NCBI GenBank assembly: GCA_029933125.1
Contig: JAOZOU010000005.1
Location: 166,211-230,210, forward strand
Reading direction: 5' to 3'
DNA length: 64,000 bases
Origin: a bacterium
GTDB lineage: Bacteria > Arandabacterota > Arandabacteria > Arandabacterales > Arandabacteraceae
Positions 17,433 to 24,435 of the stretch are shown piece after piece. Within the stretch, counting starts at the first letter, position 1; each line of letters begins with the position of its first letter. Both the position numbers and the translations under genes were made by a program. The notes under the pieces are model-generated. The model worked only from the letters and a program-made list of their open reading frames with translations, was not told the origin of the DNA and did no database searches.

Positions 17433-17870
17433 GTGAATACTGTAAACAAGGTTGTAGTCAGACATAAGGATGGCACAATCATTAAAGGTACCACGATGGA
17501 TTTTGTTCCAGGCAAGGAGATATTTCATCTCGAAATCCTGGAGACGGATGAGATAGCTGAAATCCGTGTTGAGGATCTCAAGGCGATTTTCTTCGTAAAG
17601 GATTTTGCTGGCAGGCCTGATTATTTCGAGACGAGAACTTTCCCCCCAAGACCTCCGGCTGCCAAAGGTCGCAAGATTGCCGTTCTGTTCAAAGATGGAG
17701 AGATACTGACGGGCTATACCCTTGCATATGATCCTCGGCGTCAGGGTTTCTTCGTCATGCCAACTGATGAGATGTCAAACAATGACCGCGTCTATGTGGT
17801 GCGATCTGCTGTAGATGATGTTGGGCTTGGGACGAAAGCTGATGCCATCCTCAGCAAGCACACCTCATGA
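17433..17870 (+). CDS. Small protein with two similar beta-rich halves (possible DUF6982-like)
   Basis: 145 residues, GTG start with an AAGGAGAT site. Two halves repeat the same plan: VVRHKDGTIIKGTTMDF at the start and AVLFKDGEILTGYTLAYD near 80. Each begins with a strand, a KDG turn and a second strand. No signal peptide, membrane helix or enzyme motif is seen. Similar KDG-containing domains occur as small uncharacterised proteins in several Gram-negative phyla. It lies 50 bases after the E1-like gene and its stop overlaps the stop of the opposing membrane-protein gene by a few bases. Function unknown. Confidence 0.7.
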   Translation: MNTVNKVVVRHKDGTIIKGTTMDFVPGKEIFHLEILETDEIAEIRVEDLKAIFFVKDFAGRPDYFETRTFPPRPPAAKGRKIAVLFKDGEILTGYTLAYDPRRQGFFVMPTDEMSNNDRVYVVRSAVDDVGLGTKADAILSKHTS

Positions 17871-18830
17871 GGCTTTCTTCTCGCCTTGCCTCCAGAAGGT
17901 AATCCTGTAATTGTGGCGATTTAGCAAGAAGAGTCCCACAATCGTAACAGGGATTACAAGCACTGCATGAAGAACCGTTGCAGCCGCAACTGCTCCATTA
18001 CGATCAATACCATAGGCCGCTAGTGCCAGCATAAACGCAACCTGGAAGACACCTATGTTTGCAGGAGTAAGGGGGAAGGCTGCTGTTGCATTCACCGCGA
18101 GGATTGCTACGATGATAGCATCAAGGGTGAGATTGAGCCCGATTGCTCTAACGACCAGCAGTGCGACTGCAATCTGAATAACCCAGGCAGCAAGTGAAAG
18201 CAGACCACAGACGAAGGCTTTTCCTGCCGAAAGGCATGCATAACCAGTTAGCAGAGGTTCGAGTCGCTTTGCGATCTTACGCTCAAGTTTGCTCCTAAAA
18301 CCCAATTGCTCTCTTTTTCTCATCGATCTGCTCACGCGCGCCACTATCGGAAAAGTGGCGACAAGCGCAACTGAAGAAAGAGCTATGCTATAGGTATGGG
18401 CGGATATAGGCGCTGGAAGCTCAATCACCTGTGCAGCAACTATTGCTAGAACACCGAAGGTGATAGCGTCGAAACTTCGATCAGCGAGAACAGTAGATAT
18501 GGAATGAGTCTTATCTATCCCGCTTTGGGCTACGGCATATGCTCGGACAGCTTCACCTGCCCGGAAGGGAAGGACAGAATTCACAGCGATTCCCACAAGA
18601 TAAGGTCTCATAACAGACCAGGAACCCAAGGGCTTGAAGTTGGCAATAAGAAACCTCCAGCGTTCCGACCTGAGGAGTAAGGTTGCGAAATTGGCAAGGC
18701 AAGCCAGAGCCACATAGTGAGGTTTTGCCAAACTCAGATAATGCCAGACTTCCCTGGGAGGTACGGCTTTGAGGAGTCCAATAGCAATTGCAATTGAGAG
18801 GGCAATGCCAATGATTATTCGTGTCTTCAT
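17865..18830 (-). CDS. Flippase-like membrane protein (UPF0104 / lysylphosphatidylglycerol synthase membrane domain)
   Basis: 321 residues from the ATG at 18830. About eight hydrophobic helices are visible. Family landmarks are LLRSERWRFLI near 52 and INSVLPFRAGEAVRAYAVA near 80-100, and P-rich PLTPANIGVFQVAFM near 255. Members of this superfamily include the flippase part of MprF and many uncharacterised proteins near glycosyltransferases; lipid-linked substrate transport is inferred. I prefer the ATG because a promoter ends seven bases before it, which leaves no room for the upstream in-frame TTG at 18872. It converges on the small protein at 17433. Confidence 0.85.
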   Translation of the reverse strand: MKTRIIIGIALSIAIAIGLLKAVPPREVWHYLSLAKPHYVALACLANFATLLLRSERWRFLIANFKPLGSWSVMRPYLVGIAVNSVLPFRAGEAVRAYAVAQSGIDKTHSISTVLADRSFDAITFGVLAIVAAQVIELPAPISAHTYSIALSSVALVATFPIVARVSRSMRKREQLGFRSKLERKIAKRLEPLLTGYACLSAGKAFVCGLLSLAAWVIQIAVALLVVRAIGLNLTLDAIIVAILAVNATAAFPLTPANIGVFQVAFMLALAAYGIDRNGAVAAATVLHAVLVIPVTIVGLFLLNRHNYRITFWRQGEKKAS

Positions 18831-18837
18831 AGTGTCC

Positions 18838-18865
18838 AATATATTGATAGTAGCTGCAGAGTCAA
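18838..18865 (-). promoter_or_regulatory. Promoter placing the transcript start at or next to the ATG
   Basis: On the minus strand TTGACT (18865-18860), 16 bases, then TATATT (18843-18838). Only seven bases separate the -10 box from the ATG at 18830, so the message would be leaderless or nearly so. No ribosome site is present. Confidence 0.6.
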
Positions 18866-18872
18866 TTGGCAA

Positions 18873-19246
18873 TTATTGTCTGCCTAGGCGTGATAGGCTT
18901 GAGGAGATGCCAAGAGAGAACGTGAGGTATCGCATGAGAAAAGGACTTTGCTTGTAATCTTCAATGCGGTAAGATGCTCTCACCCTCAGGACAAGATCAT
19001 CCCAGTATGAGAGCTTGAGACTAATCTTTGCAGAATACGACGTGATAGCTTCACTCTAGAAGAACCTGCCGCACTCGGATTGCATGAATTCCGCCTCCTC
19101 GCTGTTTGCCCGCTCAGATCCAATGCCGAGCCATAGCCGTAAATGTTGATGCTGTAGATGTCGGATAGTTCTTGCTTACGATACTTTCTCTGATGAAGGG
19201 TGGTAGGTAAACCAATTGAAAAGCGCAAGGTAGGTCTCAAGGTCAA
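18873..19246 (-). pseudogene. Decayed C-terminal end of an outer-membrane beta-barrel protein
   Basis: Reading the minus strand, the final 61 codons before TAA (18875-18873) give amphipathic beta strands typical of a barrel end: SAKISLKLSYWDD, LVLRVRASYRIEDY, MRYLTFSLGISSSL. The frame is broken by a TAG at 19058-19056. Upstream of that, the same frame continues with barrel-like residues (LWLGIGSERANSEEAEF), and another frame offers LRPTLRFSIGLP and SDIYSINIYGYG, which implies at least one frameshift. No start codon with a ribosome site is seen. I cannot tell which barrel family it came from. This is the largest non-coding stretch of the window. Confidence 0.55.
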
Positions 19247-19460
19247 GCTAGGTGATATCTGGAAAGCGTGATAGGGCTTGGCGGCTATTCAATCAGGCGA
19301 TGAATACGTGCCTTTTCTAAGGCTGGTGTCGAGGAGATAGGAGCACTGCCTGGTGCTGCGTTTAAGTGACACCTCTGCCCTAGGTTCATTGAACTCCAGC
19401 ATTGAATGAGGAAAGTTTCTGACATAGGTTTGGTTTGCCACCCTTAGCCATGCGGTCATG
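19247..19460. other. Intergenic stretch with no recognisable gene
   Basis: Between two gene remnants. Short open frames exist on the minus strand, but none matches a family I know and none has a ribosome site. Probably part of the same decayed region. Confidence 0.5.
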
Positions 19461-19557
19461 CTATCCGGCTACCTCTACCGCATCATCCTCTGAGCCATGG
19501 TCGGTGACGATTATCTCTTTGTTGGCATAATGATCTGCCATGAGTCTTTCCAACGGG
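19461..19557 (-). pseudogene. Fragment of a family 2 glycosyltransferase N-terminus
   Basis: On the minus strand about 31 codons read PLERLMADHYANKEIIVTDH then GSEDDAVEVAG and end at TAG (19463-19461). This matches the start of GT2 enzymes, in which a YPN.EIIVVDNGS phrase carries the first nucleotide-sugar aspartate. Nothing before or after continues the enzyme, so it is a remnant. Confidence 0.5.
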
Positions 19558-19575
19558 TGAAAAACACTTGAGGAT

Positions 19576-20757
19576 TCACGTTATCTTCACACCGATGTTC
19601 GGCAACCGCTTTTCATCTTCAGGTCCGAGGATGGTATTACCGCCCTTCTGCTGACATCTTTTGAGCCTTTCGATGAGCTGTGTCACTATTGATGATGAAT
19701 CCTCCCCATCCTCGGGGCAGCTGCCAACAGCAATCGAAACACTTGGGGTTTCTTCAAGATGAGGAACACTCAGCTCAGTCAGGCGTTGGGAAAATCTCTT
19801 GGCGAAGGCTTTTGCTCCCTTATGTCCTGTCTGAGGCAGGAGAACAAGGAAGGTATGCTCATCGTAGAGACCGGGTAGATCCACACCTCGAGTCTCCCCT
19901 CTGAGGACGGATGCCACGAGTTTGACAGCATTGGATGCGACGACGTGACCCTTCTCGGAAGTCCATCGGGTGAATTGATCAATCGAAATCAAAGCAGCCG
20001 AGAAACCAACCTGGTATCGGAGATATCTGTTCATCAGCTCCTCAAGGCGCCTTTCAACATAATTCCTCGTGTAAAGGTTGTAGTCTGTCTCGATGATACC
20101 CCTTTGAGTTGGGATGCCATTGAAGGATTGGCGATTGACCACATCTTTGCCAACTGGTGTCAACTTATAGGCGAATATTGGGGCGATCATTGTGCCATCC
20201 TTAGCAACCTCTCTTCCGCATGATAGGCTCAGGAATTGCTCGAGGGGCTGACTGAAGATCTTCTTACAGACTGTGCAATAGTAAGACTGAGCTGCTCTTT
20301 CATAGTCAATGCCTATGTGACGCATATGCTTGTGGCATTTAGGACATATGAGGGCTCTCTCATCTGCAGCCTCTTCCTCTAGCCCAACCCAGCCACACCT
20401 GAAATGGTGAAGCACTTCCTTCTTGACTATGAGTGTCGAGCGACAATTGGGGCAAAGTCTTCTGTAGCGCAGGTCACTATTCAAACAGAATGGGCACAGA
20501 TCAACTTGCTCATAGATCTGTCTTGAAAGGCAACCAAGGTCGGCGAGCGACTCAAGAATCTCTATCTCTTCACCAGGCTCGCATCCAATTAGTTCGGCAA
20601 ATCGCGGAAAATAGAAGCCGAGACGCGATACTTTTGAGATCGCTGGTTCAATGCGCCTCTCTCGAGAGTCACTCGCTATCTCTGTAAGAACTTTGAGTCG
20701 GTTTGCCTCGGTGTCAAGAGATACAGGTTTTCCGCTACTGGGTTCGCTTGCCATCAT
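19576..20757 (-). CDS. Zinc-ribbon (TackOD1-like) protein with a degenerate GGDEF domain
   Basis: 393 residues, soluble. Residues about 80-190 hold at least four CxxC knuckles (CPFC, CPNC, CPKC, CTVC) plus single cysteines, with HHFRCGWVG and HIGIDYERAAQ, like the metal-binding TackOD1 output domain known from archaeal and bacterial signalling proteins. Residues about 225-380 have a nucleotide-cyclase fold (RRLEELMNRYLRYQVGFSAAL at its start), but the GGDEF signature position reads DEHTF, so cyclic-di-GMP synthesis is unlikely. It may bind a nucleotide or act as a sensor output. ATG start with AAGGGGAA upstream. It lies between the decayed region and the divergent pfkA, and no kinase is adjacent. 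Confidence 0.75.
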   Translation of the reverse strand: MMASEPSSGKPVSLDTEANRLKVLTEIASDSRERRIEPAISKVSRLGFYFPRFAELIGCEPGEEIEILESLADLGCLSRQIYEQVDLCPFCLNSDLRYRRLCPNCRSTLIVKKEVLHHFRCGWVGLEEEAADERALICPKCHKHMRHIGIDYERAAQSYYCTVCKKIFSQPLEQFLSLSCGREVAKDGTMIAPIFAYKLTPVGKDVVNRQSFNGIPTQRGIIETDYNLYTRNYVERRLEELMNRYLRYQVGFSAALISIDQFTRWTSEKGHVVASNAVKLVASVLRGETRGVDLPGLYDEHTFLVLLPQTGHKGAKAFAKRFSQRLTELSVPHLEETPSVSIAVGSCPEDGEDSSSIVTQLIERLKRCQQKGGNTILGPEDEKRLPNIGVKIT

Positions 20758-20823
20758 TGCTGTTCCCCTTCACATGTTTTGACATTATTTGGCCTTATAT
20801 GCGAATTATCGGCAATCTACAGA

Positions 20824-20851
20824 TTGACCTTAGTCTATTTGCCATTATAGC
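20824..20851 (+). promoter_or_regulatory. Promoter of pfkA
   Basis: TTGACC (20824-20829), a 16-base spacer, then TATAGC (20846-20851). The leader would be about 35 bases and contains GAGGGGAGGAAG as a strong ribosome site. Confidence 0.5.
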
Positions 20852-20891
20852 ATAGGGTGAGCTGAGACTTGAGCATAGAGGGGAGGAAGTT

Positions 20892-21980
20892 ATGGCAAGG
20901 TTAGCGATCGTAACGTCTGGTGGTGACTGCCCCGGCATAAATGCCGTCATCCGTGCTGTAGCCAAGACTGCGATAAATGATTACCACATGGAGATTGTGG
21001 GCATACTCGATGGTTTTCTTGGACTTATAGAGAATCGCTGGCGAAAGCTCACTTACAACGATGTCTCAGGAATAATAACCCAAGGGGGCACGATATTGGG
21101 TACGTCGAACAAAGCCGATCCCTTTAGATACCCTATTGGCAAGAAGGGTGAGGAATCTGAGTTTGGTGATGTTTCAGACACTGCAATTGCCAACTTTGAG
21201 AAGACAGGTGCTTCTGCTTTGATCGCTATTGGTGGCGATGGGACTCTGCATATAGCGCAGAAGCTATACGAGAAGGGGGTGCCAGTGATAGGTGTTCCCA
21301 AGACAATTGATAATGACGTTCTTTGCACAGACGTCACATTCGGTTTTGACTCTGCAGTTGCAACAGCCACTGAGGCAATCGATAAGATTCACACCACAGC
21401 GCAGTCGCATCACAGGGTAATGTTTGTTGAGGTAATGGGTCGCTATGTCGGCTGGTTGGCCCTTTTTGCCGGTGTAGCTGGTGGTGGTGATGTCATCTTG
21501 ATTCCTGAGATGCCATTTGACACTGATATCATAGCAAAGCGTGTGGTGGAGCGCAGTCGGAAGGGCAAGCGCTTTAGCATAGTTGTTGTTGCAGAGGGGG
21601 CAAGGGCTGCATCGGGTGATATCGTTGTGAGGAGAATCGTAAGGGAAAGTACAGATCCTGTTAGATTGGGTGGCATAGCAGATCACATTGCATATGAGAT
21701 TGAGAAGCGAACAAAGCTCGAGACACGCGTTACGGTTCTTGGTCACCTGCAGCGTGGAGGTTCACCGACAGCTTTCGACAGGGTCCTTGCAACGAGATTT
21801 GGAAGCTGTGCAGCTCAGCTTGCAGCTCAAGGAGAGAAGGGTATCATGGTTGCTCTCAAGGGGCAGGAGATTGTGACTGTCCCTATTGCTGATGCGATTG
21901 CTGGTCTCAAGAGAGTGCCAAAGGATCATGACCTCATAAAAAGCGCCCTATGTGTGGGAACAAGCTTCGGTGTGCCCTGA
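20892..21980 (+). CDS. pfkA: 6-phosphofructokinase
   Basis: 362 residues. It phosphorylates fructose 6-phosphate at position 1 in glycolysis. Motifs in order are VTSGGDCPGINAVIRA at the start, IAIGGDGTLHIAQKL near 116, VPKTIDNDV near 137-145 and VMGRYVGWLAL near 180, with LGHLQRGGSPTAFDR near 280. In this family GGDG favours ATP and GGDD favours pyrophosphate as donor; here it is GGDG, but the PKTIDND lysine is shared with pyrophosphate-type enzymes. ATP is therefore more likely, not certain. The C-terminal end overlaps the opposing glycosyltransferase gene by 33 bases. Confidence 0.93.
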   Translation: MARLAIVTSGGDCPGINAVIRAVAKTAINDYHMEIVGILDGFLGLIENRWRKLTYNDVSGIITQGGTILGTSNKADPFRYPIGKKGEESEFGDVSDTAIANFEKTGASALIAIGGDGTLHIAQKLYEKGVPVIGVPKTIDNDVLCTDVTFGFDSAVATATEAIDKIHTTAQSHHRVMFVEVMGRYVGWLALFAGVAGGGDVILIPEMPFDTDIIAKRVVERSRKGKRFSIVVVAEGARAASGDIVVRRIVRESTDPVRLGGIADHIAYEIEKRTKLETRVTVLGHLQRGGSPTAFDRVLATRFGSCAAQLAAQGEKGIMVALKGQEIVTVPIADAIAGLKRVPKDHDLIKSALCVGTSFGVP

Positions 21981-22853
21981 GGCCTTTGCTTGCAGGCGAT
22001 TGGCATCGAGCAGGACATAATTGCGATACTCTCCAATCGAGTCAAAAATGGCACAAACCTTCCTTGTGAGACTTCTCTTGAAGTGCCTTCTTCTTTTGGG
22101 ATCCCTGTAGATATCCCAGTCAGCCTTCTCAATCAGCCCCTTCATAACACCTGGATGGGAACCCTCAAAGGCGACAACACCACGCATCCTTATTTCAAAT
22201 CCCTTAGCATACTTCTCCTCAATCCACCTATCATCATGCCAGTAGTGGTCAAGGTTGCGCTGTTTAGCTGCCATAACTCTGGGATCGCGTGCCCAACCGT
22301 AGTGGTAGATCTCGCAGCCTGAATGCACAACCTTAAGCTTACGACCCGCCAGGCGAAAGCCCTGAGCATCCTTCCATGAGGTTGTGCCGATATTGTTTCT
22401 TATCACACGGATTTCCCTTCTGTACCAACCTCGCTCATCTTTGATCAGGTAATAGCTACCATAGAAGTGCTTAAACTCAAAAAGGAGACCTTCAACCTCA
22501 TCAATTGGGAGAAATATTTCCATCTTTTCTCTTACGGTGTCCAGGTATTTTTCATGCATGACTTCATCTGCCTGGATGTAGAAAATCCAGTCACCTGAGC
22601 AATGACTCAGAGCTATGTCGGTTTGCTGACTGAGGATTCTGCCGCCCTGTCTTAGGTTTTCGTCCCACCTGGATGTTACTATCTTTATTCGCGGATCATC
22701 TATTGACCTTATGACATCAAGTGTTTCATCCTGGGAGTCACCAACATTCACTATGAACTCATCACAAATCGGAAGTATCGAACGGATTGATTCTTTGACA
22801 GGATAGCCAAAGCGGACGGCGTTTCTCACAAATGTTGCTCCACTTACTTTCAT
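21948..22853 (-). CDS. Glycosyltransferase family 2-like protein
   Basis: 301 residues, soluble GT-A fold. The nucleotide-sugar site shows as CDEFIVNVGDSQDETLDVIRS near 30-49, and the metal-binding DxD equivalent may be the QADEV in DWIFYIQADEVMHE near 90. The C-terminal half contains VHSGCEIYHYGWARDP, as in glycosyltransferases that modify surface glycans. Acceptor and donor are unknown. It faces pfkA tail to tail with a 33-base overlap of coding ends, so the two messages are complementary there. A GT2 fragment lies 2.4 kb away. Confidence 0.85.
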   Translation of the reverse strand: MKVSGATFVRNAVRFGYPVKESIRSILPICDEFIVNVGDSQDETLDVIRSIDDPRIKIVTSRWDENLRQGGRILSQQTDIALSHCSGDWIFYIQADEVMHEKYLDTVREKMEIFLPIDEVEGLLFEFKHFYGSYYLIKDERGWYRREIRVIRNNIGTTSWKDAQGFRLAGRKLKVVHSGCEIYHYGWARDPRVMAAKQRNLDHYWHDDRWIEEKYAKGFEIRMRGVVAFEGSHPGVMKGLIEKADWDIYRDPKRRRHFKRSLTRKVCAIFDSIGEYRNYVLLDANRLQAKASGHTEACSHT

Positions 22854-22901
22854 CGAGTACCACCCCTAAGAGTTTTGAGGTTGATAGGAGTCATTTTTTC
22901 C

Positions 22902-22930
22902 TTGAATAGCATTCTAATCATCTTTAGACT
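22902..22930 (+). promoter_or_regulatory. Promoter of the porin gene
   Basis: TTGAAT (22902-22907), a 17-base spacer, then TAGACT (22925-22930), about 35 bases before the porin ATG with its GGAAGGAGG ribosome site. Confidence 0.5.
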
Positions 22931-22968
22931 CATCTTCAAACTCTTTGCTAGATGGAAGGAGGTAGGTT

Positions 22969-23991
22969 ATGCGTACTATCGGTTTGATGTGCCTTGTTCT
23001 CATTTGTACGGTCACCTGGCTTTTTGCAGCTGACTATCAGATTGGGGGCCTTGTAATCGGAAGATATCAGGACATCGAGGTAAAGGGGGATAGCGATCCT
23101 TTGGGTACTTTCTCGGTCTCGGCTGCTCGTCTCAATGCGAATGTTACAGTTTCGGAGAAGGTCAAGATCTTCCTTCAAGCGGATGTTGCTGGAGAGCCTG
23201 AGATTCTCGATGCCTACATTGACTACTCATATTCTCCTCTTCTCAACCTCAGAGTTGGACAGTTCAAGCTCCCCTTCGGTTTCGAGACACAAATATCGAA
23301 ATTTGATCTTCTAGCTACCGCCCGTTCGCTCGTTCTTGCACATCTGTGGAACAATGGTTTCTCGCGTCCCTATGTCCGCGATATAGGCTTCATCGTCAGT
23401 GGCAGACGCAAGATCTTGGAATACAAGGTGGGAGTGGTCAACGGATCCGGCTACAATTTTTCAACTCGTCCATGGCTAGGTGAGGATGGAAGTTTCATGA
23501 GGTGGGGGAGGGACAACAACAATACCAAGGACATAGTCGGCAGGATTGGAGTCGGGATTCCCATGTTTGCAGGAGTGGGCTATTCGTTCTATAGGGGCAA
23601 GTGGAGTATTGACTATCTTGGTGAGCAAGATCCTGATCGGACCGCCCAGGCCTTTGATATATTCCTTGATGCTGGCAAGATGGTTATTCAATTCGAATGC
23701 CTCTGGGCAACTGGCAGAGTTGGCGATCTGGGTGAGTGGAAACCTGTTGACTATGGTGGATGGTTTCTTCTTCTTGGCTATCGCTTTAAGCGCTTCATCG
23801 AGCCCATCTACAAGCTAGATGTTTGTGATCCCGATAAGGACGCTAACGGTGATTTCCTCAAGGATCAGTACATTGGAGTAAACCTCAAGGTTCATCCTTC
23901 TGCCCGATTCCAATTCTTCTACCGCGAGAGCAGTGTTGCAAAGCGCTGGGTTGGAAGCGCATTCCTGGCACAATTGGCAGCGAAGTGGTAG
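22969..23991 (+). CDS. Outer-membrane porin (phosphate-selective porin O/P-like)
   Basis: 340 residues with a signal peptide of about 21 residues ending in LFAAD. The mature part is made of alternating beta strands, starting with DYQIGGLVIGRYQD. The segment LLNLRVGQFKLPFGFETQIS near 90-109 is the hallmark of the O/P porin family, in which the FKLPFG loop lines the pore. The chain ends in tryptophan, as expected for barrel assembly by the Bam machinery. Anion or phosphate passage is inferred from the family. A very strong ribosome site (GGAAGGAGGTAGG) suggests high expression. Confidence 0.85.
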   Translation: MRTIGLMCLVLICTVTWLFAADYQIGGLVIGRYQDIEVKGDSDPLGTFSVSAARLNANVTVSEKVKIFLQADVAGEPEILDAYIDYSYSPLLNLRVGQFKLPFGFETQISKFDLLATARSLVLAHLWNNGFSRPYVRDIGFIVSGRRKILEYKVGVVNGSGYNFSTRPWLGEDGSFMRWGRDNNNTKDIVGRIGVGIPMFAGVGYSFYRGKWSIDYLGEQDPDRTAQAFDIFLDAGKMVIQFECLWATGRVGDLGEWKPVDYGGWFLLLGYRFKRFIEPIYKLDVCDPDKDANGDFLKDQYIGVNLKVHPSARFQFFYRESSVAKRWVGSAFLAQLAAKW

Positions 23992-24050
23992 GTGGACGAC
24001 CGCTTTGGCGTGTTCTAAAGCCTTGTTGAGGTGAAGCCGATAACATAAAT

Positions 24051-24434
24051 ATGAAGGTTACCGCCTATGTGCATTCGATGCTCGGCTTCACTCTTATCGA
24101 GCTCCTTGTGGTTGTAACGGTTATAGGTATCTTGGCAACGATGGCTATAGCCAATTTTTCGAGGATGAGATCGAATGCCAAGCGAGCTGCTTGTATAGCT
24201 CAACAGCGAGGAGTGCTTGAGGCAGCTTATAACTATACAATCGATTTTGACCCCGCTGATGGTCAAATGAATGTGAGCGTTCTTCACGGTGCTGGCTTTG
24301 TACCGCAGGGTCTATGTGAGTGCCCTGAGAGTCCCATTGAGGATTTTGATGATTACAGGATCGTATGGCAGGATGACATACCCATCGATGTTGACTGTCT
24401 TGTAAAGGGTGATGACCATCCCTGGGAACCTTGA
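24051..24434 (+). CDS. Type IV pilin-like prepilin
   Basis: 127 residues. A short positively charged leader is followed by the prepilin peptidase site and helix G-FTLIELLVVVTVIGILATM, with the glutamate at mature position 5. After the helix comes a small globular part with four cysteines (CIAQ, LCECP, VDCL) and an acidic end. It could be a minor pilin or a type II secretion pseudopilin; the secretion or pilus machinery is not in the window. Its stop lies one base from the stop of the opposing 1014-residue gene. Confidence 0.9.
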   Translation: MKVTAYVHSMLGFTLIELLVVVTVIGILATMAIANFSRMRSNAKRAACIAQQRGVLEAAYNYTIDFDPADGQMNVSVLHGAGFVPQGLCECPESPIEDFDDYRIVWQDDIPIDVDCLVKGDDHPWEP

Positions 24435-24435
24435 G

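Noticed and set aside
19056..19058. In-frame TAG in the barrel remnant as a recoded codon
   Set aside because: The organism recodes UGA, not UAG, and a frameshift further upstream shows that the gene is broken anyway.
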